Shown here: positions 1-5,461 of the stretch, one piece after another
Layout: every line of letters begins with the position of its first letter
Position numbering within the stretch: position 1 is the first letter of the stretch
Origin: Halodesulfurarchaeum sp.
GTDB taxonomy: Archaea > Halobacteriota > Halobacteria > Halobacteriales > Halobacteriaceae
Direction of reading: 5' to 3'
Assembly (NCBI GenBank): GCA_018334775.1
Contig: JAGXLJ010000096.1
Coordinates: 1-5,461 of the forward strand
Length of the DNA: 5,461 nucleotides
The notes under the pieces: generated by a model
The model's input: the letters and a program-made list of their open reading frames with translations, nothing else
Database searches by the model: none
What the model was told of the DNA's origin: nothing
Program-made: the position numbers and the translations under genes

Positions 1-32
1 GGGGAACCGTCCTCGATGCCACGATCGATTAA
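1..32 (+). CDS. Possible C-terminal tail of an upstream gene (partial)
   Basis: Reading from base 3, the + strand gives GTVLDATID followed by TAA at 30-32. The few codons end mostly in C or G and the peptide looks ordinary for a haloarchaeal C-terminus. The next gene starts 48 bases later behind a TATA-like element, which fits a gene boundary here. Nine codons are far too few to identify a product, and the frame could be open by chance. No function can be proposed. Confidence 0.22.
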   Translation, partial: GTVLDATID

Positions 33-53
33 GGGTCAGTGGGTCCAAACTGG

Positions 54-59
54 TAAATT
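54..59 (+). promoter_or_regulatory. Candidate TATA box for the 27-aa microprotein gene
   Basis: The A/T-rich hexamer TAAATT lies 22-27 bases before the ATG at 81, in otherwise GC-rich DNA. That is the usual distance between an archaeal TATA box and the transcription start of a leaderless haloarchaeal mRNA. No Shine-Dalgarno-like GGAGG is visible before the ATG, which agrees with leaderless initiation. The call rests on position and composition only. Confidence 0.4.
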
Positions 60-80
60 CCTTCGGCCCGAAAACCAACT

Positions 81-164
81 ATGGATCGCGAACAACTCAT
101 GGCGCTGTTCCTCGTTTTCCTGATGGTCGGCTCGGTCCTGGCCTACGGTATCTCCTTCCTGTAG
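81..164 (+). CDS. 27-aa single-pass membrane microprotein
   Basis: A short gene with an ATG start and TAG stop encodes 27 residues: a charged N-terminus (MDREQ) followed by about 22 hydrophobic residues (LMALFLVFLMVG, then SVLAYGISFL). This is a single membrane helix that uses nearly the whole protein, probably with the short charged end in the cytoplasm. There is no cleavable signal or soluble domain. The codons are GC3-rich, and the start lies the right distance from a TATA-like element. The stop is only 6 bases from the stop of the convergent small gene at 171-377. Very short one-helix proteins beginning MDREQ- or similar are, as I recall, common in haloarchaeal genomes and often left unannotated, but I cannot confirm homologues here. 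A role as a small subunit or modulator of a membrane complex is possible but unsupported. Confidence 0.6.
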   Translation: MDREQLMALFLVFLMVGSVLAYGISFL

Positions 165-170
165 GCCGGG

Positions 171-377
171 TCAGGCCGACTCGTCGAGGGCAGCTACGTC
201 TTCGACAGTCGCCTCCTCTGGGAGCTTTTCGATACAGTCAAAGCATAGTTGATGTTCGGTGCCGTCGACGAGTTCGAGGGTCATGCCTCCCGTTTCTGTC
301 GAGTCCATCGTCCAGAAGTTCGCAATCCCACCCGCGATCGGGATCTCCTGACCGCACGCGTCACACCGTTCAGTCAT
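171..377 (-). CDS. Small double-CxxC putative zinc-binding protein (68 aa)
   Basis: The ATG at 377 gives a complete 68-residue protein. Two cysteine pairs, C5-x-x-C8 near the N-terminus and C45-x-x-C48 (motif LCFDC), are placed to make one four-cysteine zinc site, with a roughly 35-residue insert carrying the hydrophobic stretch IAGGIANFWTM. The C-terminal 20 residues are acidic and probably form a short helix. The architecture resembles a zinc ribbon. The protein looks like a conserved haloarchaeal family of unknown function, possibly the one catalogued as DUF7561, though that name is from memory. No catalytic residues are evident; nucleic-acid or protein binding is the generic expectation for such folds. 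The gene lies 46 bases downstream of the 57-aa gene on the same strand, with its own TATA-like box at the leaderless distance, so it may be transcribed both alone and by read-through. Confidence 0.83.
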   Translation of the reverse strand: MTERCDACGQEIPIAGGIANFWTMDSTETGGMTLELVDGTEHQLCFDCIEKLPEEATVEDVAALDESA

Positions 378-400
378 GGACCCGGTAGGGGACCGACGGG

Positions 401-406
401 CAAAAC
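401..406 (-). promoter_or_regulatory. Candidate TATA-like box for the 68-aa zinc protein gene
   Basis: On the minus strand GTTTTG sits 24-29 bases before the ATG at 377, the expected archaeal TATA position for a leaderless message. The same T-run follows a small GC hairpin (bases 410-421, GGGC-4 nt-GCCC) just after the stop of the upstream 57-aa gene. The element could therefore serve as a terminator for that gene as well as a promoter for this one. Confidence 0.38.
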
Positions 407-423
407 GCTGGGCTTGTGCCCAT

Positions 424-597
424 CTATTCGTCGGTGATCTCGTGGAATTGGTCGAGCAGTTCCTCGGTGGAGTTTCCCGATTCGAACTCCACTGATCCCT
501 GGTAACTGCTCCTGGTGTCGTCTTCGGAGAGGTCCATACTCGAATTCTTCCGTTCTCGACGCTCGTGCTCCTGTTCGTCGTAGGAACCTAATGACAT
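424..597 (-). CDS. Small acidic haloarchaeal protein, DUF5786-like (57 aa)
   Basis: I start this gene at the ATG at 597, giving MSLGSYDEQEHERRE and so on, and not at the ATG at 636. The 13 upstream residues (MITIPTQPMGIPL) do not resemble a haloarchaeal N-terminus and run through a promoter-like region. The 57-residue product is highly charged, with a basic-acidic segment (about 8-17), a Ser/Asp-rich middle, and a C-terminal amphipathic stretch STEELLDQFHEITDE. There are no cysteines, no membrane segment and no recognisable catalytic motif. The pattern M-S-x-G-x-Y-D-E-x-E-H-E-R-R-E with a C-terminal LLxQF matches what I remember of the halobacterial family DUF5786, whose function is unknown. 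It is divergent from the PHP gene and upstream of the small zinc gene on the same strand. Confidence 0.82.
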   Translation of the reverse strand: MSLGSYDEQEHERRERKNSSMDLSEDDTRSSYQGSVEFESGNSTEELLDQFHEITDE

Positions 598-604
598 GAG
601 AGGT

Positions 605-627
605 ATACCCATGGGTTGAGTGGGTAT
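605..627. promoter_or_regulatory. Operator-like inverted repeat in a divergent intergenic region
   Basis: The perfect 7-bp arms ATACCCA (605-611) and TGGGTAT (621-627) are separated by 9 bases, with arm centres 16 bp apart. Two shorter palindromes overlap the left part: GGTATACC (602-609) and ACCCATGGGT (607-616). The right arm lies 24-30 bases upstream of the ATG at 597, where the TATA box of the leftward 57-aa gene would be. The dyad could therefore contain the promoter itself, be a dimeric repressor site covering it, or both. Which regulator binds is unknown. Confidence 0.4.
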
Positions 628-694
628 GGTAATCAATGTATCGCCGATTCCGACCCGACGAAAGGAGTATGGGGCCGGCCGACCCCCCTTCGGT

Positions 695-1504
695 ATGGTC
701 TATGCGGATCTGCACGTCCATACGACGAACTCGGACGGCAGCCTGTCGCTCGGTGCTGTGCCTGCGGCTGCTCGGGCGGCTGGGGTCTCCGTCGTCGGCG
801 TGACCGATCATGACCGGCTCCATCCCGATCTCGAGGCCCCTCTGACCGAGCGCGAGGGGGTCAGACTCATCCAGGGCATCGAACTCCGGACCGAGACGCC
901 GACCCAGCGGATCGATTTACTCGGCTACGGGCTCAATCCGACCGCGGCCCTTCGCGCTGAAACCGACCGGCTCGGAACGGATCGGAAAATCCGTGGCCGC
1001 AAAATCATCTCGTGTTTGGAACGCGAACTTGGCATTGACCTGCCCCTCTCTGTGACTGAGCGAACGGGCCGGCCCCACATCGCCAGGGCAGTCGTCTCGC
1101 ACCCTGAAACGGGCTACGAATCGGTCGAGGCGGTGTTTCAGGATCGTATCGGGTCGGGACGGCCCTGTTTTGTCGCCCGGGAGGTCCCCGCTTTCGAACG
1201 GGCCGTCGAACTCCTCCAGGATGCCGCAGAGGTCGTCAGTTTGGCCCATCCGTTTCGGTATCCTGACCCAGAAGCTGCGCTGGACCACTGCGGGGCGCTC
1301 GATGCTGTTGAACGCTACTACCCCTACGACCGACCGGCCTCGGCCGAACCGGTCGTTGACACGGACTTGATCGAATCGACCATCGAGGAGCATGATCTCC
1401 TCGAAACCGGCGGAAGCGACGCTCACGGTGACGAAATTGGGACGACAGGACTCGATCGCGAATCCTATCGCGGACTCGGGGCGGCCATTTCGCCGCAGCC
1501 GTGA
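695..1504 (+). CDS. PHP-domain metal-dependent phosphoesterase
   Basis: The 269-aa product is a stand-alone PHP-superfamily hydrolase, probably cytoplasmic, that cleaves phosphoester bonds with bound metal ions. Visible motifs in order are D5-L-H7-V-H9, D14-G, T37-D-H39-D, G61-I-E63, G125-R-P-H128, L183-A-H185-P and G240-S-D242-A-H244-G. The length and the internal RPHIARA segment resemble the bacterial TrpH/YciV group (nucleoside 3',5'-bisphosphate or RNA 5'-end phosphoesterases); the true substrate here is unknown. At residue 74 (RIDLLGYG) there is Asp where many family members have a metal-binding His. I chose the ATG at 695 because the PHP fold begins at its very N-terminus (MVYADLHVH). 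Starts at 620 or 626 would add an Arg/Pro-rich tail encoded by promoter DNA. It is divergent from the 57-aa gene and is followed closely by the small zinc-finger gene. The TATA candidate (bases 665-670, GAGTAT) is weak. Confidence 0.9.
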   Translation: MVYADLHVHTTNSDGSLSLGAVPAAARAAGVSVVGVTDHDRLHPDLEAPLTEREGVRLIQGIELRTETPTQRIDLLGYGLNPTAALRAETDRLGTDRKIRGRKIISCLERELGIDLPLSVTERTGRPHIARAVVSHPETGYESVEAVFQDRIGSGRPCFVAREVPAFERAVELLQDAAEVVSLAHPFRYPDPEAALDHCGALDAVERYYPYDRPASAEPVVDTDLIESTIEEHDLLETGGSDAHGDEIGTTGLDRESYRGLGAAISPQP

Positions 1505-1536
1505 CGTTCAGGGGGCTTGGGTTATTGGGGTCATAT

Positions 1537-1698
1537 ATGGAGTGTCACTACTGTGGGCGGCCGGCCGACATGACCGCCGAATCCGGCGGCGTCACGGTCG
1601 GGCTTTGCGAGGATCACTTCCGGGAACGGCTGGACGAACTCTCCGAATCTGTGGCGATCGAAGAACTCCGCGACGAGTTAGACATCGACCGGGCCTGA
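1537..1698 (+). CDS. Small CxxC/CxxH zinc-finger-like protein, DUF6757-like (53 aa)
   Basis: The product begins MECHYCGRPAD and has C3-x-x-C6 followed by C24-x-x-H27 (LCEDHF), a plausible single zinc site closing a small beta hairpin (TAESGGVTVGL). After it comes an acidic helical tail of about 25 residues ending in DIDRA. This matches my memory of a short halobacterial family, DUF6757, of unknown function; the number is not verified. The ATG at 1537 is preferred because the zinc motif starts at once. An in-frame GTG at 1501 overlaps the stop of the PHP gene (GTGA), which would allow translational coupling and a 65-aa form with the extension MTFRGLGLLGSY. I see no TATA-like box at the leaderless distance from 1537, so co-transcription with the PHP gene is likely. 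Confidence 0.82.
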   Translation: MECHYCGRPADMTAESGGVTVGLCEDHFRERLDELSESVAIEELRDELDIDRA

Positions 1699-1719
1699 AA
1701 CAGCCCGCTTCTCACGCCC

Positions 1720-1733
1720 AAAACGACGTTTTT
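1720..1733. terminator. Candidate bidirectional terminator between convergent genes
   Basis: The palindrome AAAACG-A-CGTTTT lies between the stop of the + strand small zinc gene (1698) and the stop of minus-strand alaS (1746). It presents TTTTT to + strand transcription (1729-1733) and TTTT to minus-strand transcription. Archaeal RNA polymerase often terminates at short T-runs without a strong hairpin, so one element could serve both directions. Its position supports the call; the runs are short. Confidence 0.42.
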
Positions 1734-1745
1734 CCGGTTTGAGGA

Positions 1746-4517
1746 TTAGGCCTCGATTGCTGCGGTGAGCAGGTCAGGGACCGTATCGAGTGCATCGTCG
1801 AGTGCGTCGACCTCAGGGCCGCCACCCTGTGCGAAATCGGGCGGGCCACCGCCGCCGCCACCGACCTGACTGGCCAGTTCCGAGACCAATTCGCCTGCGT
1901 TGACCGGCGCCCCTTCGGGCACCGAGACGACGAACTGCGCCCCGTCGACCCCGCTGCCGAGGATGGCGACGACACCGTCGTCGGCGAGCACGTTTGCGGT
2001 CGCTCGCAACTCGTCCATGTCGACGTCGAGGCGGTTGACGACTGCCTCCCAGTCGCCGAATTTGATGCGGTCTGCCTGTTCGCCGCCCCCAGCGCGGGCC
2101 TCGGCGAGTTGCTGTTTGAGCCCCTCGATCTGCTTGCCGCGTTCCTTCCACTCGGAGAAGAACCGCTCGGCCGTCTCGGGCACTTCCGACGGCGTGACAT
2201 CAAATGTCTCGGCGGCAGCCTGCAGTGACCGTTCCATCGCTTGGACGTGTCCGACGGCCGCATCGCCCGCGGCGAATGTGAGCCGCTCGACGCCGTCTTG
2301 GACCCGCTCCGTCGAGAGGATTTTGATGGACCCGATCTCGCCGGTCCGGGTCACGTGGGTCCCACCACAGGCCTGCACGTCCTCCCCGACATGGATCAAC
2401 CGGATGTTTTGCCCGGCGGGAATGCCACCTTGATAGAGGTCGAAGCCGTAGGTTTCCTCGGCTTCGTGTCGGTCGGGCCACTCCTGGTGCACGTGGAGAT
2501 CCGCCATCACCGTCTCGTTCGCTCGCATTTCGATTTCCTCGACCGTCTTGCGGTCCAACCGTTCGTAATGGCGGATGTCGATCCGCGAGGAACTGGTCCC
2601 CTTCTGGGCCCCGGCCTGTCGCACATGATCGCCCAGAACCTCCCGTGCCGCATCGATGACGACGTGGGTCGCCGTATGATGGCGCATGAGCCGCCGACGC
2701 CGATCCGTGTTGATTTTGCCGGTGACGAATTCCCCATTGCCGGGATCGCCATCGGTGTGGTGTCGAATGACCCCGTCCTCGATCTGGACGTCTTTCACAT
2801 CGACTGTCGTCTCGTCGGTCGAGAGTGTGCCATGGTCGGCTGGTTGCCCCCCACCCTCCGGGTAGAACATGGTTTGATCGAGCACGACGTCGTACCCCTC
2901 CTCGCGCTCGAAGACGTCGAGGACGATAGCCTCGAACTCCGTGCGGTAGGCGTCGTTGTAGTAGAGTTGTTCGGTCTCTGGCAGGTCCGCAAAGCGTTGA
3001 TCGCGGCTTGTTCGGGCGGTCTCGGTGGTCTCCGTGTCGTGCCGTTGTGCCACCAGAGCGTAGAAATTGTCCGGGACCTCAACCTCGACGTCGAACTCCG
3101 CGGCGATCTCTTGGACCATGTCCGGTTGGATGCCGTGGGAATCATACAAATTCACCAGCGTCGATTTGGGGATGGGAGTGGCCGTCTCGGCGCGCTCCTT
3201 GGCGATCTGTCGGACCCGACGACCGCCCCGTTCCAAGGTTTCCTCGTATTTCGCCACTTCCGAGCGAACGATGTCCCTGACCGTCTCCCGGTCCTCGTAG
3301 CCAAGGCGCTCGGCCTGCATGTCGACGAGATCCGCGATCGGAGTCTCGACCTCGATCGCCTCGACCAGTCGGACGGTTCGACGAAGCACCATTCGGGCCA
3401 GATAGCCAGTTCCCACGTTCGACGGGACGATTCCATCACCGAACATGTACGCGAGCGTGCGGGCATGGTCAGCGATCGCGTAGATGTCCTCGAGGGGCGA
3501 GACCAGGTCGTCGATGTACTCGACCTTGACGCCGAGTTCCTCGGCGATCGTTCGTCGGGCAGCGCCCACATCCTCCGCTTCGTCGATGTCCAGTCGACCG
3601 GAGAGTTTGGACGCTCGATGGATCAGGTCCTTCTCGTTTTCGCTGAGTTCGATCCCGGCCTGTTCTTTGAGGAACGCGATCATCTCCGGGTAGACTGCTT
3701 CGTAGACGGTCGGGGTGCCCTGGCTCACCCAGGTCCAGCGCTCGAGCCCGTAGCCCGTGTCGACGATGTAGGTGTCCATCGGGCTGTACCGGTTGCCGTC
3801 CTTCAGCTCGTACTCGCCCTCGGGGTCTTGTTCCATCGACATGAAGACCAGCGTGGCGAGTTCAGCCCCCCGGTAGAGCACCTCGAAGGCCGGGCCAGCG
3901 TTGCCGCCCCCGACCCACGGGTCCTCGATGTATGTGATTTCCGCGGGGTCGACGCCCATCTCCTCGAAGAACTCGTCACAGAGCTCGACAGTTTCGTCCT
4001 TCCAGTAGACCTCGCCCTCGTAAGCCAAGTCTTCATCGGCGTCCTCGCGGGCGTTGAACGCGTGATGGGCCATCATCTCGAAGGCCATCGTATGTCGCCC
4101 GGTTTTGCCCACATTGTCGATGTCCTGCATCCGGATGCAGGGTTGACTGATGGTCAGCGGGTTCGCCGGTGGGGGCGTCTGCCCGCTCGTGACCAGTGGC
4201 TGAAAGTCGTAAATCGAGACCTGGGTCAACAGGACGTCGTCCCGCCATCGATTTGCCGCAACGGGATACGGCTCGACCCGTTCGTGGTCCCGCTCCTCGA
4301 AGAAGGAGAGAAACGCCTCTCGCATGTCCTTGAGCGTATACTCGGTGTCGAGACTCGGGGTGTCGATGAACTCGTATTGGTCACAGGGGGGTTCCCCACA
4401 GGTGGCCCGGTCGTGGTCTCGCGTCCAGAAGAAGGAGCCACACTCCGTACATTCCGTCCGAACGAAGCCTTCCTCCTCGAAGTATTCGAGGCGGTAGGCG
4501 TCCTCAAGGTCACTCAT
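1746..4517 (-). CDS. alaS: Alanyl-tRNA synthetase, archaeal type
   Basis: A complete 923-aa cytoplasmic class II synthetase that attaches alanine to tRNA-Ala and hydrolyses mischarged Ser/Gly-tRNA-Ala. The archaeal N-terminal extension carries C23-x-x-C26 and C40-x4-C45, a likely zinc knot. The catalytic core has motif 2 around residues 125-148 ([14 protein letters not shown], then GRHTMAFEM), a [11 protein letters not shown] loop at 203-213 and motif 3 at 255-260 (GYGLER). A tRNA-recognition helical region follows to about 520, then the beta-barrel segment with [12 protein letters not shown] from Y552. The editing domain keeps all four metal ligands: H614-x3-H618 and C717-GGT-H721. A charged, probably coiled-coil stretch (about 785-815) leads to the C-terminal C-Ala domain with its glycine-rich [15 protein letters not shown] segment near 886-900. 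The ATG at 4517 gives the usual archaeal start, with a TATA-like box at the leaderless distance. The gene looks intact and full length. It lies 66 bases downstream of rfcS on the same strand. Confidence 0.98.
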   Translation of the reverse strand: MSDLEDAYRLEYFEEEGFVRTECTECGSFFWTRDHDRATCGEPPCDQYEFIDTPSLDTEYTLKDMREAFLSFFEERDHERVEPYPVAANRWRDDVLLTQVSIYDFQPLVTSGQTPPPANPLTISQPCIRMQDIDNVGKTGRHTMAFEMMAHHAFNAREDADEDLAYEGEVYWKDETVELCDEFFEEMGVDPAEITYIEDPWVGGGNAGPAFEVLYRGAELATLVFMSMEQDPEGEYELKDGNRYSPMDTYIVDTGYGLERWTWVSQGTPTVYEAVYPEMIAFLKEQAGIELSENEKDLIHRASKLSGRLDIDEAEDVGAARRTIAEELGVKVEYIDDLVSPLEDIYAIADHARTLAYMFGDGIVPSNVGTGYLARMVLRRTVRLVEAIEVETPIADLVDMQAERLGYEDRETVRDIVRSEVAKYEETLERGGRRVRQIAKERAETATPIPKSTLVNLYDSHGIQPDMVQEIAAEFDVEVEVPDNFYALVAQRHDTETTETARTSRDQRFADLPETEQLYYNDAYRTEFEAIVLDVFEREEGYDVVLDQTMFYPEGGGQPADHGTLSTDETTVDVKDVQIEDGVIRHHTDGDPGNGEFVTGKINTDRRRRLMRHHTATHVVIDAAREVLGDHVRQAGAQKGTSSSRIDIRHYERLDRKTVEEIEMRANETVMADLHVHQEWPDRHEAEETYGFDLYQGGIPAGQNIRLIHVGEDVQACGGTHVTRTGEIGSIKILSTERVQDGVERLTFAAGDAAVGHVQAMERSLQAAAETFDVTPSEVPETAERFFSEWKERGKQIEGLKQQLAEARAGGGEQADRIKFGDWEAVVNRLDVDMDELRATANVLADDGVVAILGSGVDGAQFVVSVPEGAPVNAGELVSELASQVGGGGGGPPDFAQGGGPEVDALDDALDTVPDLLTAAIEA

Positions 4518-4541
4518 TGCAGGGAAGTGGCCGATGCGGGG

Positions 4542-4547
4542 CTAAAA
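4542..4547 (-). promoter_or_regulatory. Candidate TATA box for alaS
   Basis: On the minus strand TTTTAG occupies 25-30 bases before the alaS ATG at 4517, inside the 66-base gap after rfcS. It is the most A/T-rich hexamer in that gap and sits where a leaderless archaeal transcript would need it. No Shine-Dalgarno-like sequence precedes the ATG. This suggests alaS can be transcribed independently of rfcS. The T-run might also help end rfcS transcripts. Confidence 0.5.
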
Positions 4548-4583
4548 CAGTTCCGGGACTGAAGAGTGGGCGCTCGTTTTCCG

Positions 4584-5461
4584 TTAGGATTCCCCGGCGG
4601 CAAGTGCCACCGCGGCCAGCAGTGCTTCCAACTGGACCTGTTCGTTGGCGCCTTCGCTGATTCGGTAGTCCGCTTCCCCAAGTCGGTCCATGAGGTGAAC
4701 CGCCGCTTTGTCTTCGAGTTCGAACTCCCAGATCGACCGGTGAAGCTGATCGATGATGTCCCCGCCGGCCAGTCCCCGTTCGGTGATCAGATCGGCCAGG
4801 TGCGCCCGTGCCCCCGTGAAATCGCCGTCAAGCGCCCGCTCGATCATCTCCTCGATCTCTTCGGGCCGGGCGGTGCTCGTGATCGCGTACACGGCCTCCT
4901 CGTCGACGACGCCACCTGCGGCAGCGGCGCTCTGGAGTGCGTTAATGGCCCGTCGCATGTCGCCGTCGGCGGCATAGGCGAGTGCATCCAGTCCCTCCTC
5001 CGTGAATTCGATGCCCTCTGTCGCCGCGATGTCCCGGATCCGTGCGATAACGTCCGCGTCGTCTATTGGGGAAAAGCGGAAGACGGCGGTGCGGGACTGG
5101 ATCGGGTCGATGATCTTCGAGGAGTAGTTACAGGAGAGGATAAACCGGGTGTTCTTCGAGAACTGCTCCATCGTGCGGCGGAGTGCTGATTGGGCCGCAG
5201 AAGTGAGCGCGTCTGCTTCGTCGAGGAAGATGATGCGATAGTTGTACCCGCCGAATGAGGTCCGCGCGAAGTCCTTGATCCGCTCCCGGACGACGTCGAT
5301 CCCGCGCTCGTCGGAGGCGTTCAGCTCGAGGAAGTTTTCCTGCCAATCGTCGCCGTAGAGTTCTTTGGCAATGGCCTGGGCCGTCGCTGTCTTGCCGGTG
5401 CTCGCTGGTCCTGCAAATAGGAGGTGGGGCAGATCGTCCCGCTCGACGTAGCTCTTCACCC
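4584..5461 (-). CDS. rfcS: Replication factor C small subunit (clamp loader), 5'-truncated by window edge
   Basis: The visible 291 residues are an AAA+ ATPase of the archaeal RFC small-subunit type, which with the large subunit loads the PCNA sliding clamp onto primed DNA. Numbering from the first visible residue (V1, codon GTG), motifs are Walker A GPASTGKT (17-24), [10 protein letters not shown] (46-55), Walker B IIFLDEAD (76-83), sensor 1 [19 protein letters not shown] (106-124, arginine finger R123) and sensor 2 [11 protein letters not shown] (166-176). A helical C-terminal collar domain ends [16 protein letters not shown]. Family members are about 320-330 aa, so roughly 35-40 N-terminal residues, including the usual WxEKYRP box, lie beyond the right edge. 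The GTG at 5459 is an internal Val, not the start. Two family-signature positions differ: Ser for the usual Gly in Walker A, and Thr for Cys in the SRC motif. The Walker A region, a known intein site in some archaea, is uninterrupted. Confidence 0.96.
   Translation of the reverse strand, partial: VKSYVERDDLPHLLFAGPASTGKTATAQAIAKELYGDDWQENFLELNASDERGIDVVRERIKDFARTSFGGYNYRIIFLDEADALTSAAQSALRRTMEQFSKNTRFILSCNYSSKIIDPIQSRTAVFRFSPIDDADVIARIRDIAATEGIEFTEEGLDALAYAADGDMRRAINALQSAAAAGGVVDEEAVYAITSTARPEEIEEMIERALDGDFTGARAHLADLITERGLAGGDIIDQLHRSIWEFELEDKAAVHLMDRLGEADYRISEGANEQVQLEALLAAVALAAGES

Noticed and set aside
660..667. AAAGGAG as a Shine-Dalgarno site
   Set aside because: It lies about 27 bases before the chosen ATG at 695, too far for a ribosome binding site. 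The nearer ATG at 669 is out of frame with the PHP protein.
620..694. A longer N-terminus for the PHP protein from the ATG at 620 or 626
   Set aside because: The PHP fold starts with the DLHVH strand, so the start at 695 gives the normal N-terminus. The extension is Arg/Pro-rich and its DNA holds the operator-like dyad and promoter region.
374..823. A 149-codon minus-strand frame spanning the 57-aa gene, the intergenic dyad and the start of the PHP gene
   Set aside because: It crosses a divergent promoter region and overlaps two better-supported genes. Its product is an Arg/His/Ser-rich sequence typical of an out-of-frame reading of GC-rich DNA.
917..1426. A 169-codon minus-strand frame opposite the PHP gene
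   Set aside because: The PHP frame holds all the metal-binding motifs and has the expected codon bias. The opposite frame has no motif and starts and ends inside it.
2241..4562. A 773-codon open frame on the + strand, antisense to alaS
   Set aside because: It is fully covered by a certain gene on the other strand. Long antisense frames are expected in GC-rich haloarchaeal DNA because stop codons are rare opposite GC3-biased codons. Its translation shows no recognisable domain.
4566..5189. A 207-codon open frame on the + strand, antisense to rfcS
   Set aside because: This is the same GC-driven shadow effect opposite a clear AAA+ ATPase gene. There is no domain pattern and no promoter-like element before it.
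1..5461. A new multi-gene defence, mobile or biosynthetic system
   Set aside because: There are no transposase, integrase, nuclease-helicase or toxin-antitoxin signatures, no repeat array, and no evident shift in base composition. The recognisable large genes are housekeeping or broadly distributed families.

Overview
The window looks like a stretch of haloarchaeal (class Halobacteria) chromosome. The evidence is high GC with strongly GC-biased third codon positions, very acidic proteins (the alanyl-tRNA synthetase and the small proteins are rich in Asp and Glu), an archaeal-type alanyl-tRNA synthetase, an archaeal/eukaryotic clamp-loader small subunit, and several starts with A/T-rich TATA-like boxes about 25-30 bases upstream, as expected for leaderless archaeal transcripts. 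I cannot name the genus from sequence alone.

Layout, left to right. Bases 1-80 hold a possible 3' tail of an upstream + strand gene (stop at 30-32) and a promoter-like region. A 27-residue single-pass membrane microprotein follows (81-164, +). Two small minus-strand genes come next: a 68-aa double-CxxC putative zinc protein (171-377) and a 57-aa acidic protein resembling the haloarchaeal DUF5786 type (424-597). A 97-base divergent intergenic region (598-694) contains an operator-like 7-bp inverted repeat. To its right on the + strand are a PHP-domain metal-dependent phosphoesterase (695-1504) and, 32 bases later, a 53-aa zinc-finger-like protein (1537-1698), probably in one transcript. These + genes converge on a minus-strand block across a short A/T palindrome (1720-1733) that could terminate both directions. 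The minus block is alaS (1746-4517), complete at 923 aa, preceded by its own promoter-like box, and rfcS (4584 to the right edge), which lacks its first few dozen residues because the window ends.

How the genes relate. alaS (charging of tRNA-Ala, with proofreading) and the clamp-loader small subunit (loading PCNA at replication forks) are core information-processing genes. They lie in tandem but need not be co-regulated. The small proteins at the left are conserved-looking accessory proteins without assigned functions, and nothing shows that they act together. I see no tRNA or rRNA, mobile element, CRISPR array or tandem repeat, and no convincing new multi-gene system. The points most worth a second look are the operator-like dyad, the membrane microprotein, an Asp at a usual metal-His position in the PHP protein, and two motif substitutions in the clamp-loader subunit.
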